64,000 bases of DNA, from the NCBI RefSeq assembly GCF_019175285.1, contig NC_056523.1:185607753-185671752 (forward strand), written 5' to 3'. This stretch comes from Sceloporus undulatus. Taxonomy: Eukaryota; Chordata; Lepidosauria; Squamata; Phrynosomatidae. The notes beneath the pieces are model-generated. The model did no database searches. It saw only the letters and a list, made by a program, of their open reading frames with translations, and was not told where the DNA came from. Numbering within the stretch: the first letter of the stretch is position 1; each line of letters begins with the position of its first letter. The translations under genes and the position numbers were made by a program. Below are positions 1-9,713 of this stretch, piece after piece.

Positions 1-46
<46 letters not shown>
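1..46. repeat. (GATA)n microsatellite
   Basis: The window opens inside a perfect tetranucleotide run of AGAT units, so the true left end of the array lies outside the window. Confidence 0.97.
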
Positions 47-47
<1 letters not shown>

Positions 48-107
48 GCTAGCCTGGACAGTTCCCTCTGTGTGCCTCCTGGCCCTCTCCATCCTCTCTC
101 TACTCAC

Positions 108-156
108 CTGTCAGCATGGCAGCAGCAGCCCCAGAGCCAGACCCAGGGGGCTCCAT
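108..156 (-). CDS. Possible first coding exon of an unidentified minus-strand gene
   Basis: Read on the minus strand, an ATG at 156-154 opens 16 codons (MEPPGSGSGAAAAMLT) and then one base before a strong donor, G|GTGAGTAG, at 107-100. The rest of the gene would lie to the left of the window. The surrounding GC-rich, CpG-containing sequence to about 300 would suit a 5' end. I do not recognise the protein. The first four residues recall ARAF, which lies near UXT in human, but the match ends there. The low-complexity alanine/glycine content means this could be chance. Confidence 0.2.
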
Positions 157-159
157 GGG

Positions 160-835
160 GTGGGCAGGGACCCCCAGCTCTGTCCCTGCCAGGGTCAGGG
201 TCACCAGCAGGGGGGCCCAGTCCTCAGTCCTGGGGGGTGGTTGGGGGGTGAAGTCTTCCTCTTCTGTCTTGTGGGGGGGGGTGGAAGAGAGAGGGCTCTC
301 CTTGGCCCTCCTTCCTTGGCCCTTCCTTCCTCAGCAGGACCCTTCTTTGCAGCCTCTCTCTTTCTCTGTGTCTCTCTCTTGGCTCAGCGTGGGTGGCTCT
401 GTGGGGGGAAGGAAGGGAGGAAGGGAGAGAGAGAGGGGAAGGAAGGAAGGAAGGAAGGAAGGGGGAGAGAGTGAGGGAGCTGACCCACTCCCCCTCCTCT
501 TCCTCTCCTCCTCTTCTCTTCCTCCTCCTCCTCCTCCTCCTCCTCCTCCTCCTCCTCCTCTTCTCTTCCTCCTCTTCTTCTCCTTCTCCTTCTACTTCAG
601 TGTCTCCTTCCTCTGTTCCTTGGCTGGAGATGCAGCAGTGACGGCCTTGTCACATGGAGCAGCTGAGAGGAGGAGCCCCAGCAGCAGGAGGAGGAGGAGG
701 AGGCCTGGCTTGCTCTTCTCTCCCCTCAGCCAGGGTTGAGGAGGAGGCAGAGAAGGGGAGGATGGGTCTGCTGCTGGTCCCCTCCTGAGCTGAGCCAGGG
801 CATGCTGGCCAGAGGTTAGGAAAGAAATAGCAACC
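160..835. other. GC-rich, low-complexity region with (GGAA)n and (CTC)n tracts
   Basis: This stretch has no convincing gene. It holds a purine tract of GGAA/GGGA units at about 411-475, a long CTC/CCT trinucleotide tract at about 500-595, and an AGG-rich patch near 675-770. The long open frames here (polyserine, polyproline and polyleucine translations) come from these tracts. If the candidate exon at 108-156 is real, this would be its upstream region. Confidence 0.6.
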
Positions 836-836
836 T

Positions 837-1413
837 CTCCTCCTTTTCCAGGACCCAGTCCTCCATCTCAGCCTTCTTCCTGTCCAAGAGGAAGACTTTC
901 AAAGTGTCCTCCATCCTGAGATGGCTAAGAAGGAGGAGGGGGTTCTATTTATACAGGGTCCTCCTTCTTTTCCAGGATTTGTTCCTCCATTTCAGCCTAT
1001 TGTCTAGGGGGGGAAATTCCAAAGTGTCCTCTATTTTGAGATGGCCAAGAAGCATGGGTTTATATTTATATAAGATGACCAGTGGTCCTCCTCCTTTTCC
1101 AGGACAAGTCCTCCATTTCAGCCTACTATTCTAGGGGAATTTCCAAAACATCTTCCATTCTGAGCATGATTTTTAAAAAGCCTGGGTTTCTATTTATGCA
1201 GGGTTATCAGAGGTCCTCCTCCTTTTCCAGGACCTGTCCTCCATTTCAGCCTTCTTTCAGTGCAGGAGGAATTCCAAAGTGCCCTCCCTCTTGAGCATGG
1301 CTAAGGAGGAGCAGGGGTTTTATACTTAAGTGTTTTTAGCTCCTCCATTTTTTGATTGTCCTCCATTTTGTTGTGGTGCCTTGTCCTACTTTGCAGTGAG
1401 GACATCTGGTCAC
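837..1413 (+). repeat. Direct array of a ~125-130 bp unit (left arm of an inverted structure)
   Basis: Four imperfect copies start near 837, 961, 1084 and 1216. Each contains the core TCCTCCTTTTCCAGGA, then a 'cctccatttcagcc' block, a 'gaattccaaagtgtcctcc' block and an 'atggctaagaagga' block. The segment 1314-1413 is a different terminal part (a 'gtcctccattttg' block and a 'gaggacatctggtcacc' block). The same unit and terminus occur in reverse orientation at 2541-3170, so the two arrays form a large inverted repeat. I cannot name the family. Confidence 0.7.
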
Positions 1414-1424
1414 CTTGTCCTTGG

Positions 1425-1622
1425 GCTGCATCCACACTGCAGGAATAATCCAATTTGACACCACTTTAACTGCCATGGCTCCATGCAATGGTATTCTAAG
1501 AATGATATTTTGTGGCAGCTGCTATGGTGCCACAACAAATTACAGTTCCCAAAATTCCATAACATGGAGCCATGGTAGTTAAAGTGGTGTCAAATTGGAT
1601 TCTTTCTGCAGTGTGGATGCAT
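1425..1622. mobile_element. Palindromic MITE, family B (TGCAGAAATAATCC type)
   Basis: The ends are inverted copies: 'gcatccacactgcaggaataatcc' type sequence on the left, and its complement reading through 'ggattctttctgcagtgtggatgc' on the right. The arms carry 'tttgacaccactttaactgccatgg' and its complement. At least eight more copies of this family occur in the window, including 17608, 18157, 25226, 29339, 29803, 32751 and 57833. It has no coding capacity. The superfamily cannot be assigned by eye. Confidence 0.85.
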
Positions 1623-1684
1623 ATCAAGGACAGGGTAACCAGGTGACAAGGTTCAAAGATATAATAACTGTGTGAGTCTGTGGA

Positions 1685-1795
1685 ATCAGTATGTAAAGAT
1701 CTTGTAGCACTTTTGAGACTAACTGAAAGAAAGAAGTTGGCAGCATGAGCTTCCATAGGCTTCAGTCTACTTCCTCAAATGCATTAGTAGACTAC
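1685..1795 (+). repeat. Interspersed repeat fragment, unclassified
   Basis: The segment begins near 'gatcttgtagcacttttgagactaactgaaag' and runs to 'cttcctcaaatgcat'. It matches a dispersed repeat whose weaker fragments also occur near 24449-24495, 52886-52925, 55365-55450 and 61900-61960. I do not recognise the superfamily. Confidence 0.4.
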
Positions 1796-1833
1796 TAAGT
1801 TTATCGTGCGAGGGTAAATGTGGAGTTTAAACA

Positions 1834-2146
1834 GTGATTAACCTGGGAAAATCATGCAATTAAAACATGATTAAAAGGAGATTACCACAAGAGCCATTAT
1901 CCCATGAATAACCAGGCAATAAACAGTAAAATGTCATACACAGGAAATTCCCATGAATGATTTGCTGCTGTTTCTTCCCTGGTTATTCACGGGATAATGG
2001 CACTTTAATCACATTCCATCTTGACGTCATCTGAAAACCGTTAGCGTAATTGTGGGATTATCAGGTTAATCACAGGATAATAGCTCTTTGAACATCACGT
2101 GTGAAAACCATTAGCACAATTGTGGGATTATTATGGTTAATCACCA
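1834..2146. mobile_element. TIR element with GTGATTAACC ends
   Basis: It starts with GTGATTAACC and ends with the complement GGTTAATCAC. Internal 'gggataatgg' and 'gggattat' blocks are also arranged as inverted repeats. There is no open reading frame, so this is a MITE-like non-autonomous element. It sits in the spacer of the larger inverted array. Confidence 0.6.
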
Positions 2147-2167
2147 TTTATACTTCCAATTGTCCCC

Positions 2168-2500
2168 CGTGTGATAAACTCCTAAGGGGATTATCACACA
2201 GAGGCACTTATCATTGGTAAAACGTTGGTAAAATGTTCCTGAAGCACGAAGGTGTGATAGTGTGTCACACTTCTAAAACATCATTGAGGCATGACGGTGT
2301 TCACGGAGCAGCCATTTTCTGAATAATGGAAGATCCCATTATTCAAAAAATGACTGCTCCACGAACGTTTCATCAATGGGACAGAAGCAGGACACCTCAA
2401 TGACGTTTTAGAAGCGCGACACGCTTTCACACATTTGCGCTTCAGGAATGCTCCAGGAACATTGTGCCCACTGTAAGGCTCCATGTGATAAGCTCCTATG
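2168..2500. mobile_element. Long palindromic MITE (GTGTGATAA ends)
   Basis: The arms fold back around about 2332-2336. 'acttctaaaacatcattgag' on the left pairs with 'ctcaatgacgttttagaagc' on the right, and 'gagcagccattttctgaataatgg' pairs with 'ccattattcaaaaaatgactgctc'. The ends carry the motif TGTGATAA and its complement TTATCACA. Pairing extends over roughly 150 bases per arm with mismatches and small gaps. Confidence 0.65.
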
Positions 2501-2540
2501 TCTATGAAAGCTCATGCTGTCAGCTTCTTTCTGTGTCCTG

Positions 2541-3170
2541 GAAATGGAGGGCATCTAGTCATCTTGAGGACAAGGCCCCTCAAAACGGAGGACAGTCAAG
2601 AGAAGTGGAGGGCATGAGCAAAAGAAAAGCTAAAAAGAATTATACAGTGGACCCACAGTATCCACTGGGGTTTGGTTCCAAACCAAAATCCATGGATGCT
2701 CAAGTCCCATTAAAGACAATGGCATAGTAAAATGGTGTCTCTTATATAAAAGGGCAAAATCAAACTTTGCTTTTTTGGAATTAATATTTTTAAAAAATAT
2801 TTTCAGACCGCGGATGCTTGAATCCGGGGATGAAAAGTCGGTGGACATGGAGGGTTGACTGTAAATGTCAATTTGTGCTTCTTCGTCATGCTCAGAATGG
2901 AGGACGTGTTAGAATTCCTCCTGGACAGAATGTTGAAATGGAGGGCATGTCCTGGAAAAGGAGGGCATCTGGTCATTATGAGGACAAGGCACCTCGAAAT
3001 GTGGGACAGACAAGAAAAATAGCAGACCAGGACCAAGGAAGAGCTAAAACACCCCTAGAAAGATAAATTCATGCTGCTTCTTAGCCACGCTCAAAAGGGA
3101 GGACGTTTTTGAATTCCTCCTGGACAGAAGGTTGAAATGGAGGGCATGTCCTGAGAAAGGAGGATCCCTG
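2541..3170 (-). repeat. Reverse-oriented copies of the 837-1413 unit (right arm)
   Basis: Two copies of the core unit lie at 2891-2965 and 3089-3162, in the complement orientation ('gaattcctcctggacagaa', then 'tgaaatggagggcatgtcctg'). Copies of the terminal part ('gaggacaaggc' to 'gctaaaa') are at 2541-2637 and 2955-3060. A Tigger-like MITE (2645-2861) has landed inside the array. Together with 837-1413 this gives facing arrays around a spacer of about 1.1 kb. Confidence 0.65.
2645..2861. mobile_element. Tigger/mariner-like MITE with TA duplication
   Basis: It begins CAGTGGACCCACAGTATCC and ends GGAGGGTTGACTG, flanked on both sides by TA. Inside are the usual blocks of this family: 'aaccaaaatccatggatgctcaag', 'cttatataaaagggcaaaat' and 'gcggatgcttgaatcc'. 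Related copies are at 18665, 19078, 23920, 25897 and 30819. It has no transposase. Confidence 0.8.
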
Positions 3171-3179
3171 GTTCCTTCC

Positions 3180-3560
3180 TGAAGATGAAGAGGAGGAAGA
3201 GGATTCATGACTCTTGACAGCTGAGCTTCAGTGGCCTCCTTCCTGGCCTGGCAATTCCTGTGGCCTTTTGGGGACTGCTGCTGCTGCTTCTGGCACTGGG
3301 CTCTCTGCTGTCGCCAGCCCACGGCCTCCTTTCGCCCCCTTGCCATCCTTTGCGCGCCCCTACGGTTGCCACAGCAACAAGAGATGGAGGAGATGAAAGA
3401 GATGATGGGGGTGGAGGGGAGAAATAAGGTTGCTGCCATGGTAACCTCTCCCCCCCCCCCCATAGGACTATCAAGGGTCTCCACTGAGGCCTCTCGGGCC
3501 CCACTCCATCAGTTACTATGAGGACCAGGATGTGGGATAGAGGGAGGACTTTTTGCCCTC
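3180..3560. other. GC-rich patch between repeats, no gene found
   Basis: It is rich in C and G and contains 'gcgcgcccctacg'. Two sequences resemble the RFX X-box palindrome: GTTGCCACAGCAAC at 3365-3378 and GCTGCCATGGTAAC at 3432-3445. Open frames on both strands encode low-complexity peptides without recognisable domains or good splice contexts. It could be a decayed promoter, part of an older transposon, or an unannotated exon. I cannot decide. Confidence 0.4.
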
Positions 3561-3654
3561 AAGGGGGCGCCACTTGCATCAGGAAAAAAGCCTGCCCCCC
3601 AAAATGCCACCAGAGGCAGATGTGTGGCGTCAAACACCACCTCAGGTACTCTTA

Positions 3655-3863
3655 AGCGTTATTGACTTACGGCAAACCTATCACAGGGTTTTCTTGGCAA
3701 GGTTCTTCAGAAAGAAATAATGCATTGCCTTTCTCTGAAGCTGAGAAAGTGTGACTTGCCCAAGGTCACCCAGTGGGTTTCCATGACCGAGCTGGAAAAT
3801 TGAACTCAGGTCTCCAGAGTCCTAGTCCAGCACTCAAACCACTATGCCAAGCTGGCTCCACTT
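3655..3863 (-). mobile_element. tRNA-derived SINE, complete, minus orientation
   Basis: On the minus strand the head reads GAGCCAGCTTGGCATAGTGG, then 'tttgagtgctgg', a Pol III A-box-like start. A weak B box (GAGTTCAATTT) follows, and then the body with 'gggtgaccttgggcaagtcac' and 'ccttgccaagaaaaccctgtgat'. Other copies are at 16211-16441 (minus) and 39222-39458 (plus), with partial ones at 4118 and 36853. Confidence 0.8.
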
Positions 3864-4117
3864 TAGGAAAACTTCTGTATTACATATACGGCCTGCATCT
3901 GTGTATGAGCGTGGGGCTTATACCCGCCTACCCTACAGGCCTGCTGTCAACACCAAACATAACAGAGGTAATATTTGTGATATGGATTCAGTGAGAATTC
4001 AGACTGCAATCCTCTGCGTTTATCAGGAAGTCATTCTTCTGAAAAGACATGCTCAAGATTGGGTTGTTCATCCTCAAACCTGAAAAATATCAAGTACTGT
4101 ACAGCTAGACAGAAAGT

Positions 4118-4245
4118 TGTTGTTGTGTGCCTTCAAGTTGTTTCTGTCTTAAGGCAACCCTATCATGGGGCTTTCTTGGCAAGATTTGTTCAGAAGTGGT
4201 TTACCATTGCCTTCCCCTGAGGCTAAGAGCATGTGACTTGCCCTA
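4118..4245 (-). mobile_element. tRNA-derived SINE, body only
   Basis: It begins 'gttgttgtgtgccttcaagttg' and runs through 'ggggctttcttggcaagatttgttcag' to 'catgtgacttgccc'. This is the body of the SINE seen complete at 3655-3863, without the tRNA-like head. It is a 5'-truncated copy. Confidence 0.75.
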
Positions 4246-4255
4246 TGGAGTTAAG

Positions 4256-5515
4256 CATAGAGCATATTTCTTCAACAACTGAACAACTTCATAGTATAGA
4301 TGGTACACATGAAGTTTCAGAGCAGAAGTGGAGAGACTATGATCTTTCAGATGTTCCTGGACTGCAGCTTCCCCCCCTATCATCCCTGACCACTAGTCAT
4401 ACTTGCTAGGTGGGGCTGATGGTGTTATTTTAAGAGACACTTGAACTCCACTATCCTAGCTCTAGAAACTGAGCACTGCTTTTGAATATTCACAATACAT
4501 TCCATATAAAAATGCAGAATCCTAAAGGATAAATTATGGTGGATGATCACCTGGATTACATCAGAATTTGTAACAGTATGTACTTCAAGGACTCCAGCAT
4601 GTCAGCAGACAGAAATACTGTACGGGTACTGGAGCTCAAGTCTATATGGAAACATTATTCTGATCTGGTAGAGTTTTCTTCCAGTCCTGAAGTTTGGGCT
4701 ATCTTTGTAATTATTCACTGGTAAGGGAAAAACATTTTCCATCAGACCGCTTCTGTCTTTCTAGTTCTTATACACCAAGCTTGAATTCTGGAATAGCAAA
4801 TCCAACACAAGTAGAAAACATAATGTAGAAAGAGGTTATCCACATTACCTGAATGACAAAATTACATTTTAAAACAAACTTTCATCACTGAATTCAAAGG
4901 GAGTGGCTCTGATGTAAGTGCAGATAATACGGAAGATTATATTATGAAAGGAATAAATGCTCTGCTAGTAAAGGCAAGCTCTTTTGAAGCCACATCATGC
5001 ACTGAATTCATCTGTCTACCTATCCTGGAAAAGGAATTTGATGTGTGGGATGAGGGGCGATTTGATCTCTTAGCAAACATTGTGCTTAATCATTAAACAT
5101 TGTTACTGTACCTATGATTAGACTTAGTCTTTGAGGGTGACCCAAGGAAGGAATAATGAAATCACCTTAAGATCTCTTATAGATTTAACTACTTAATAAC
5201 AGAACTTGCTATTGCTTAGCCATTTACTATTTGCTTTTATTTATTTAGATTGTAAACCATGAATAGTAACACAGCTTCAGCTGTAGCTGTCAAACAGCTT
5301 ACAAATTAAAAACAGGAAAATACAATGAAAAAATCACATGCGGCAGCCAAGTTTTAAAAACCCATCATAAAACAAGCACATACTAGAATTATGTTTTGCT
5401 AAACATCCATCCACCTTTGGTTTTTTTTTCTCATGCCTGTCTGGTTACTTGCTCTAGCAATGGTGTGCTGTGCTAAGACCTGATTCATTATCTAATTTAT
5501 ACTTGTCTTCCTTCA
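4256..5515. other. Intergenic, mostly unassigned
   Basis: I see no exon, RNA gene or intact element. The part near 4345-4455 ('gactgcagcttcc', 'ccctgaccactagtcat', 'ggtggggctgatgg') matches a dispersed repeat whose fragments recur near 11930, 12860, 50260 and 59490. The remainder is AT-rich and unremarkable. Confidence 0.5.
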
Positions 5516-5516
5516 A

Positions 5517-8117
5517 GGTAACATAAGTGATAACATAAGGCTTCTTGTCCTGGGTGACTTCAACATCTCCCTCACGGCCAGCCCTGTTCCATCTGGTGCG
5601 GCTCGGGATTCATGGATACCATGGAGGCCATGGGCCTGTCCCAGCTGATACAGGGTCCTACGCACTGTGCGGGTAATACTCTCGATTTGGTCTTCTGTTT
5701 CGGAGGCGGAAATCCGTGGGTGGAAATGTTAATGTTTCCCCCCTGCCATGGACGGTCACTCCTGGTAGAGGTGAAAATCAAGGCCTCTAACCCAGACCCC
5801 CCCCGGGGTGGTGGACCTGTTGGATGGTCCACCCTCGAAGGCTGTGGAACCTGAGAGGTTCCAGGAAGCCTTGAGGGGCTCACGGTTGGAAATGACAGCG
5901 ACTCTGTTGATGCCCTCACCGGTATTTGGAATACGGTCTTTCTAGGGCTAACACGTATCGCTCCCAAGCGCCCTCTCAGGCCCGCTTCCAATGCAAGCCC
6001 TGGTATACGGAAGATCTCCGGGCAAGGAAGCGGGCTCTGCGACGGCTAGAGTACCGTTGGCGGAAACACCTTTGTTAGACGACAAGGCTCTCCAGACCAA
6101 CTGTTGAAGGACTACGGAGAGGCAATACGAGCACAATGAACTCGTTCTATGGTGCTCATATTGCGTCCGCAGAGTCGCGTCCGGCCGAGTTGTTCAGGGT
6201 GGTTAGGGAGCAAACTCAGCTCCCTCCTACCCTGAACCAGATCCTTGAACCTTCTAAGGCCTGCTGTGACCTGTTTACGACCTTTTTGCGGATAACAACC
6301 TCTCGCCATAAGCGAAGGTCTGAACGCGCGACATTTTAGCAGAACCTAGGGTAGAAGTGTCCCGAGCCTCCGTGGACTTTGTTAAACTGGATCAGTTTGA
6401 GTTGGTGAGTACGCGGATGTGGACAAGATCCTCGGAAGTGTTCGGAAGACAAACTGCTCTCTTGATCCCTGTCCCTCGTGGTTAGCGGCCCAGGGGGACC
6501 GGCGGTAACACATTGTTACGCCGGATAGTAATACATCTCTGAGGGATGGGTATTTCCATCTCAATTGAAATTGGCCATTGTAAAACCCGTCTTTAAAAGC
6601 CCTCCCTCGACCCCCTGTACATAATAATATCGGCCTGTTCGCTGCTAACCATTTTTGGGTAAGGTGTCGAGAGGGCGGTTGCAATCCGCTTCAGGCGGTC
6701 TTGGATTAACGGATATCTGGACCCATTTCAAACTGGCTTCCGGGCGGGGTTACGGGGTTGAGCGCGCCATGGTCGCCTTGGTCGTGATCTCCTCTGGGCA
6801 TCGACAGGGGAAGCGTGTCCCGCTGGTGCTCTTGGACATCTCAGCGGCTTTTGATACCATAGACCATGGTATCCTTCTGGACGCCTGGCGGGTGGGAATT
6901 GGGGGCACTGCGCTCCAGTGGTCCGGTCCTACCTCTCCGGAGGTCCCAGATGGTGCAGCTGGGAGACGTGTGCTCCGACGAGCGGGTCCTTAAAACTGGG
7001 GTCCCTCCGAGCCATCCTGTCTCCCATGCTATTTAACATTTACATGAAACCGCTGGGAGAGATCATCCGGGACATGGGGGCGCGGTGTTATCAGTACGCT
7101 GATGACACCCAAATTATTTTCTCTTAGTCTCTGACTGATGCAGTGACTGGGATGGGTCTCTCCTCTCGTTGCCTGTCTGGAGTCATATGGGCTGGATGAG
7201 GGGGAAACCGACTCAAGTTGAATCCCGAGAAAACGGAGGTACTAGTGATAGGTTCTCCTGGTCCAGGATCGGTGGTTCCACCTGTCCTGAACGGGTCACG
7301 TCCCTGTGAAGGACTCCGTGCGCAGTCTGGGTGCTTCTGATCGTCGCTTCATCTGACTGCTCAGGTGAATGCGACGGTCAAGAGCACCTGTCATCAGCTT
7401 CGGCTTATTTGCCAGCTGCGCCCTACCTGCCCAGGGGACCTAGAAACTGTTGTACATGCTCTGGTAACTTCGAGACTGGATTTCTGCAATGTACTCTACT
7501 GGGGCAACCCTTATACCAAACTCGGAAGCTGCAAATGGTGCAGATATGGCAGCCCGGCTGGTCACTGGCGTTTCCAGGACCAGCCATAACACCGGTTTTG
7601 AAAGATCTCCATGGCTGCCCATTCGCTTCCGGGCTCAATATAAGGTGTTGGATTACCTATAAGCCCTAATGGCTTGGGCCCAGGATACCTGAGGATCGCC
7701 TTCCCCATACATTCCGCCTCGCGCCCTCAGAAACGTCTGGGCAGCAATTACTGAAGGTGCCTGGGCTAGGTTATCCTCCACCACACGGAGGACATTCTCC
7801 ACGGCTGCCCCAGCCCTTTGGATACGCTGCCCACCGGCTCCGCTCGACTACCACCCTGGCCCAATTCAGGAAGGACTTAAAAACCTTCCTGTTCCAACAG
7901 GCATCCCGACTAAAAATCCTGGGGCCTCCCTCCTCTTCCGTGGCCAAGAGGTTGGGCTAAGGGGCTTTTAATTTTATTAGTTTTACTTTTTTATTGAGTA
8001 TGGTTAGCCTATGTAATTGTATTTTTATATTGTTTATGGCACCATTGTTTTTAACCATGTTGTAAGCCGCCCTGATCTTGGGAGGGCGGGATAATAAAAT
8101 TGTATATTATTATTTAT
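5517..8117 (+). mobile_element. L2-clade LINE, 5'-truncated and decayed
   Basis: Reading the plus strand across several frames gives pieces of an L2-type ORF2. The end of the APE endonuclease comes first (VLGDFN-like near 5550, then HCAGNTLDLVF at about 5660-5690). Reverse-transcriptase blocks follow: VLLDISAAFDTIDHGILLD near 6825-6885, MLFNIYMKPLGEIIRD near 7026-7074, and YADDTQIIFS at 7096-7125. The C-terminal 'LVTSRLDFCNVLYWG' type block is near 7458-7506. The 3' tail has 'gtaagccgccctgatcttgggagggcggg' at about 8062-8090 and ends in a TTATTA-rich run. Many stops and frame changes show it is long dead. The order of blocks and the tail fit L2 better than CR1. Confidence 0.8.
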
Positions 8118-8303
8118 TTACCTGCAGATGTGTAGGAGATGACCATTCCCGTTGTCCCATCATTTATGTTAGCTGGGGATGATGACTTATAGTTCAATAC
8201 ATCAAGTTGGGAAGGCTGGTCTTGATGTACACTTACTTGCTAATTCCCCTCTTCTACAAAAAAAAAAACAAACCACCATGCGTCAGTAACATAATGCCAC
8301 TTT

Positions 8304-8535
8304 GGACTGTTACAGACAGCCAAAATAAAGCTGCTTCGAGTCACAGTGGAGGTATGGTGTTTCAATGATGCATGCGTCTGAAGGTCCAGAAGTCGCACCA
8401 AAGCCATGCTCCAGCCCTAAGGACTGGAGCGTGGCTTTGGTGTGACTTCTGGACTCTTAAGCGCATGCATCCTTGAAACACCATACCTCCACTGTGACTC
8501 GAAGCAGCTTTATTTTGGGCTGTCTGTAACAGGCC
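8304..8535. mobile_element. Palindromic MITE, family A, near-perfect hairpin
   Basis: The left arm (ctgttacagacagccaaaataaagctgcttc...) and right arm (its complement, ending gaagcagctttattttgggctgtctgtaacaggcc) match almost base for base over about 105 nt each, around a centre near 8420. Three more copies lie at 9053, 13362 and 34621. The near-perfect complementarity suggests it is young or kept homogeneous by gene conversion. Confidence 0.85.
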
Positions 8536-9052
8536 TATATGTCATTAAACAAGAGTTAAAAAAAAAGATGGCAACCACTGATCAAGAAAATTTATTGTAG
8601 CATGCAAAATATATCTGCTTATTACAGAACATTGGTAAAGATGGGAAAAGACTAGAACAAGTAAGATTGTTTGACAGGTTATACATCATGGTTCACAAGA
8701 CATTTAGGTGCCTGAGGTGAAAGGCAAAATGACAGTCCCTTCTCCAAGCTACATACAGAAACTATCGGCTGGTGAATCTTACTTGAACACTGAAAATGGG
8801 ATCGTGTTCTCAGAAACAACTGAGCCAGAGGACATATTTAAGGTGCCGTGGGAAGGTTGTATGGCATTCAGATATGCTATCTGTCTTCCAACAGAGAGTA
8901 ATAGCTGGGGAGCTCATGAGAAACTTAACAGGTTGCCACTACTACTGTTTCTGCTCCGAGTATCTCCTGGCTGAGGTGACTGCTTCATTACAACATTTAA
9001 GCTGGCTCTACTATTTGGTAGAATGAGACAGAGTGTGGGCAAAGGTATCTAA

Positions 9053-9285
9053 GGCCTGTTACAGACTGCCAAAATAAAGCTGTTTCGGGTCTCTTTGGAG
9101 GTATGCTATTTAAATGATGCATGCATCCTAAGAATCCAGAAGCTGCACTAAAGCTGCACTCCAGTGCTTAGGAATGGAGTGTGGCGTTGGCGCGACCTCC
9201 GGACTCTTAGGACCCATGCATCATTTAAATAGCATACCTCCAAAGAGACCCGAAACAGCTTTATTTTGGCAGACTGTAACAGGCC
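9053..9285. mobile_element. Palindromic MITE, family A
   Basis: This 233-bp element begins GGCCTGTTACAGACTGCC and ends in the complement, GGCAGACTGTAACAGGCC. The 233-bp copy at 34621-34853 differs at about eight positions by eye. The flanks (TAA on the left, AAA on the right; TTT on both sides of the 34621 copy) would fit a 3-bp target duplication of the PIF/Harbinger kind. That assignment is tentative. Confidence 0.85.
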
Positions 9286-9435
9286 AAAGTATCAGTGAGT
9301 AGAAAAGGTTTCTAAATTTATTGCTACCTCTGATACAGCAGAGGCTTGGATTTTTAAAAAGCGAACAAGTTATTCTTAAAAATCAGAAGTAGGTGGGGAT
9401 ACAGAACAAAATACAGTCTGACAAAAAGCAGACTC

Positions 9436-9441
9436 TTTATT
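9436..9441 (-). promoter_or_regulatory. UXT: Candidate UXT polyadenylation signal
   Basis: AATAAA on the minus strand lies about 270 nt downstream of the UXT stop codon, giving a 3' UTR of roughly 290-300 nt. A second AATAAA near 9316-9321 is an alternative. Confidence 0.5.
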
Positions 9442-9713
9442 AATGTCACAAATGAGATGAACTTGCACTAATAGTGCCACAGGGAGCAGGTGAATATGTG
9501 GGATAGAGTTCAACCAGACTATCCTGCCCCACAAGAAACTGCTCACTACCGCACCTGCACTCTGCAAGCTATCACTATCTAACATCACAATCAGAAGTGC
9601 TCCTCCAGCTACAGGTGCAGCTCCCACTGCCACCAAAATGCCCAAGAGATCAACTTTTCTTCCAGCACATCAGAAATGGAAACTATCCCCTCAGGATAGG
9701 AGAGGATAGCTGC

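Noticed and set aside
116-739. Long plus-strand open frame (207 codons)
   Set aside because: It translates through GGAA and CTC tracts into polyserine and polyproline with no domain, and depends on low-complexity repeats.
837-1413. CRISPR array
   Set aside because: The units are contiguous, degenerate ~125-130 bp repeats without spacers, in a vertebrate genome.
837-3170. Long terminal repeats of a retrovirus-like element
   Set aside because: The two arms face each other instead of being direct repeats, and no gag, pol or env traces lie between them.
3044-3521. Overlapping open frames on both strands of the GC-rich patch
   Set aside because: They are open in several frames at once because of base composition, with no family resemblance or splice context.
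8708-9026. Two overlapping open frames before the 9053 MITE
   Set aside because: Translations match no family and lie downstream of UXT between two transposons.
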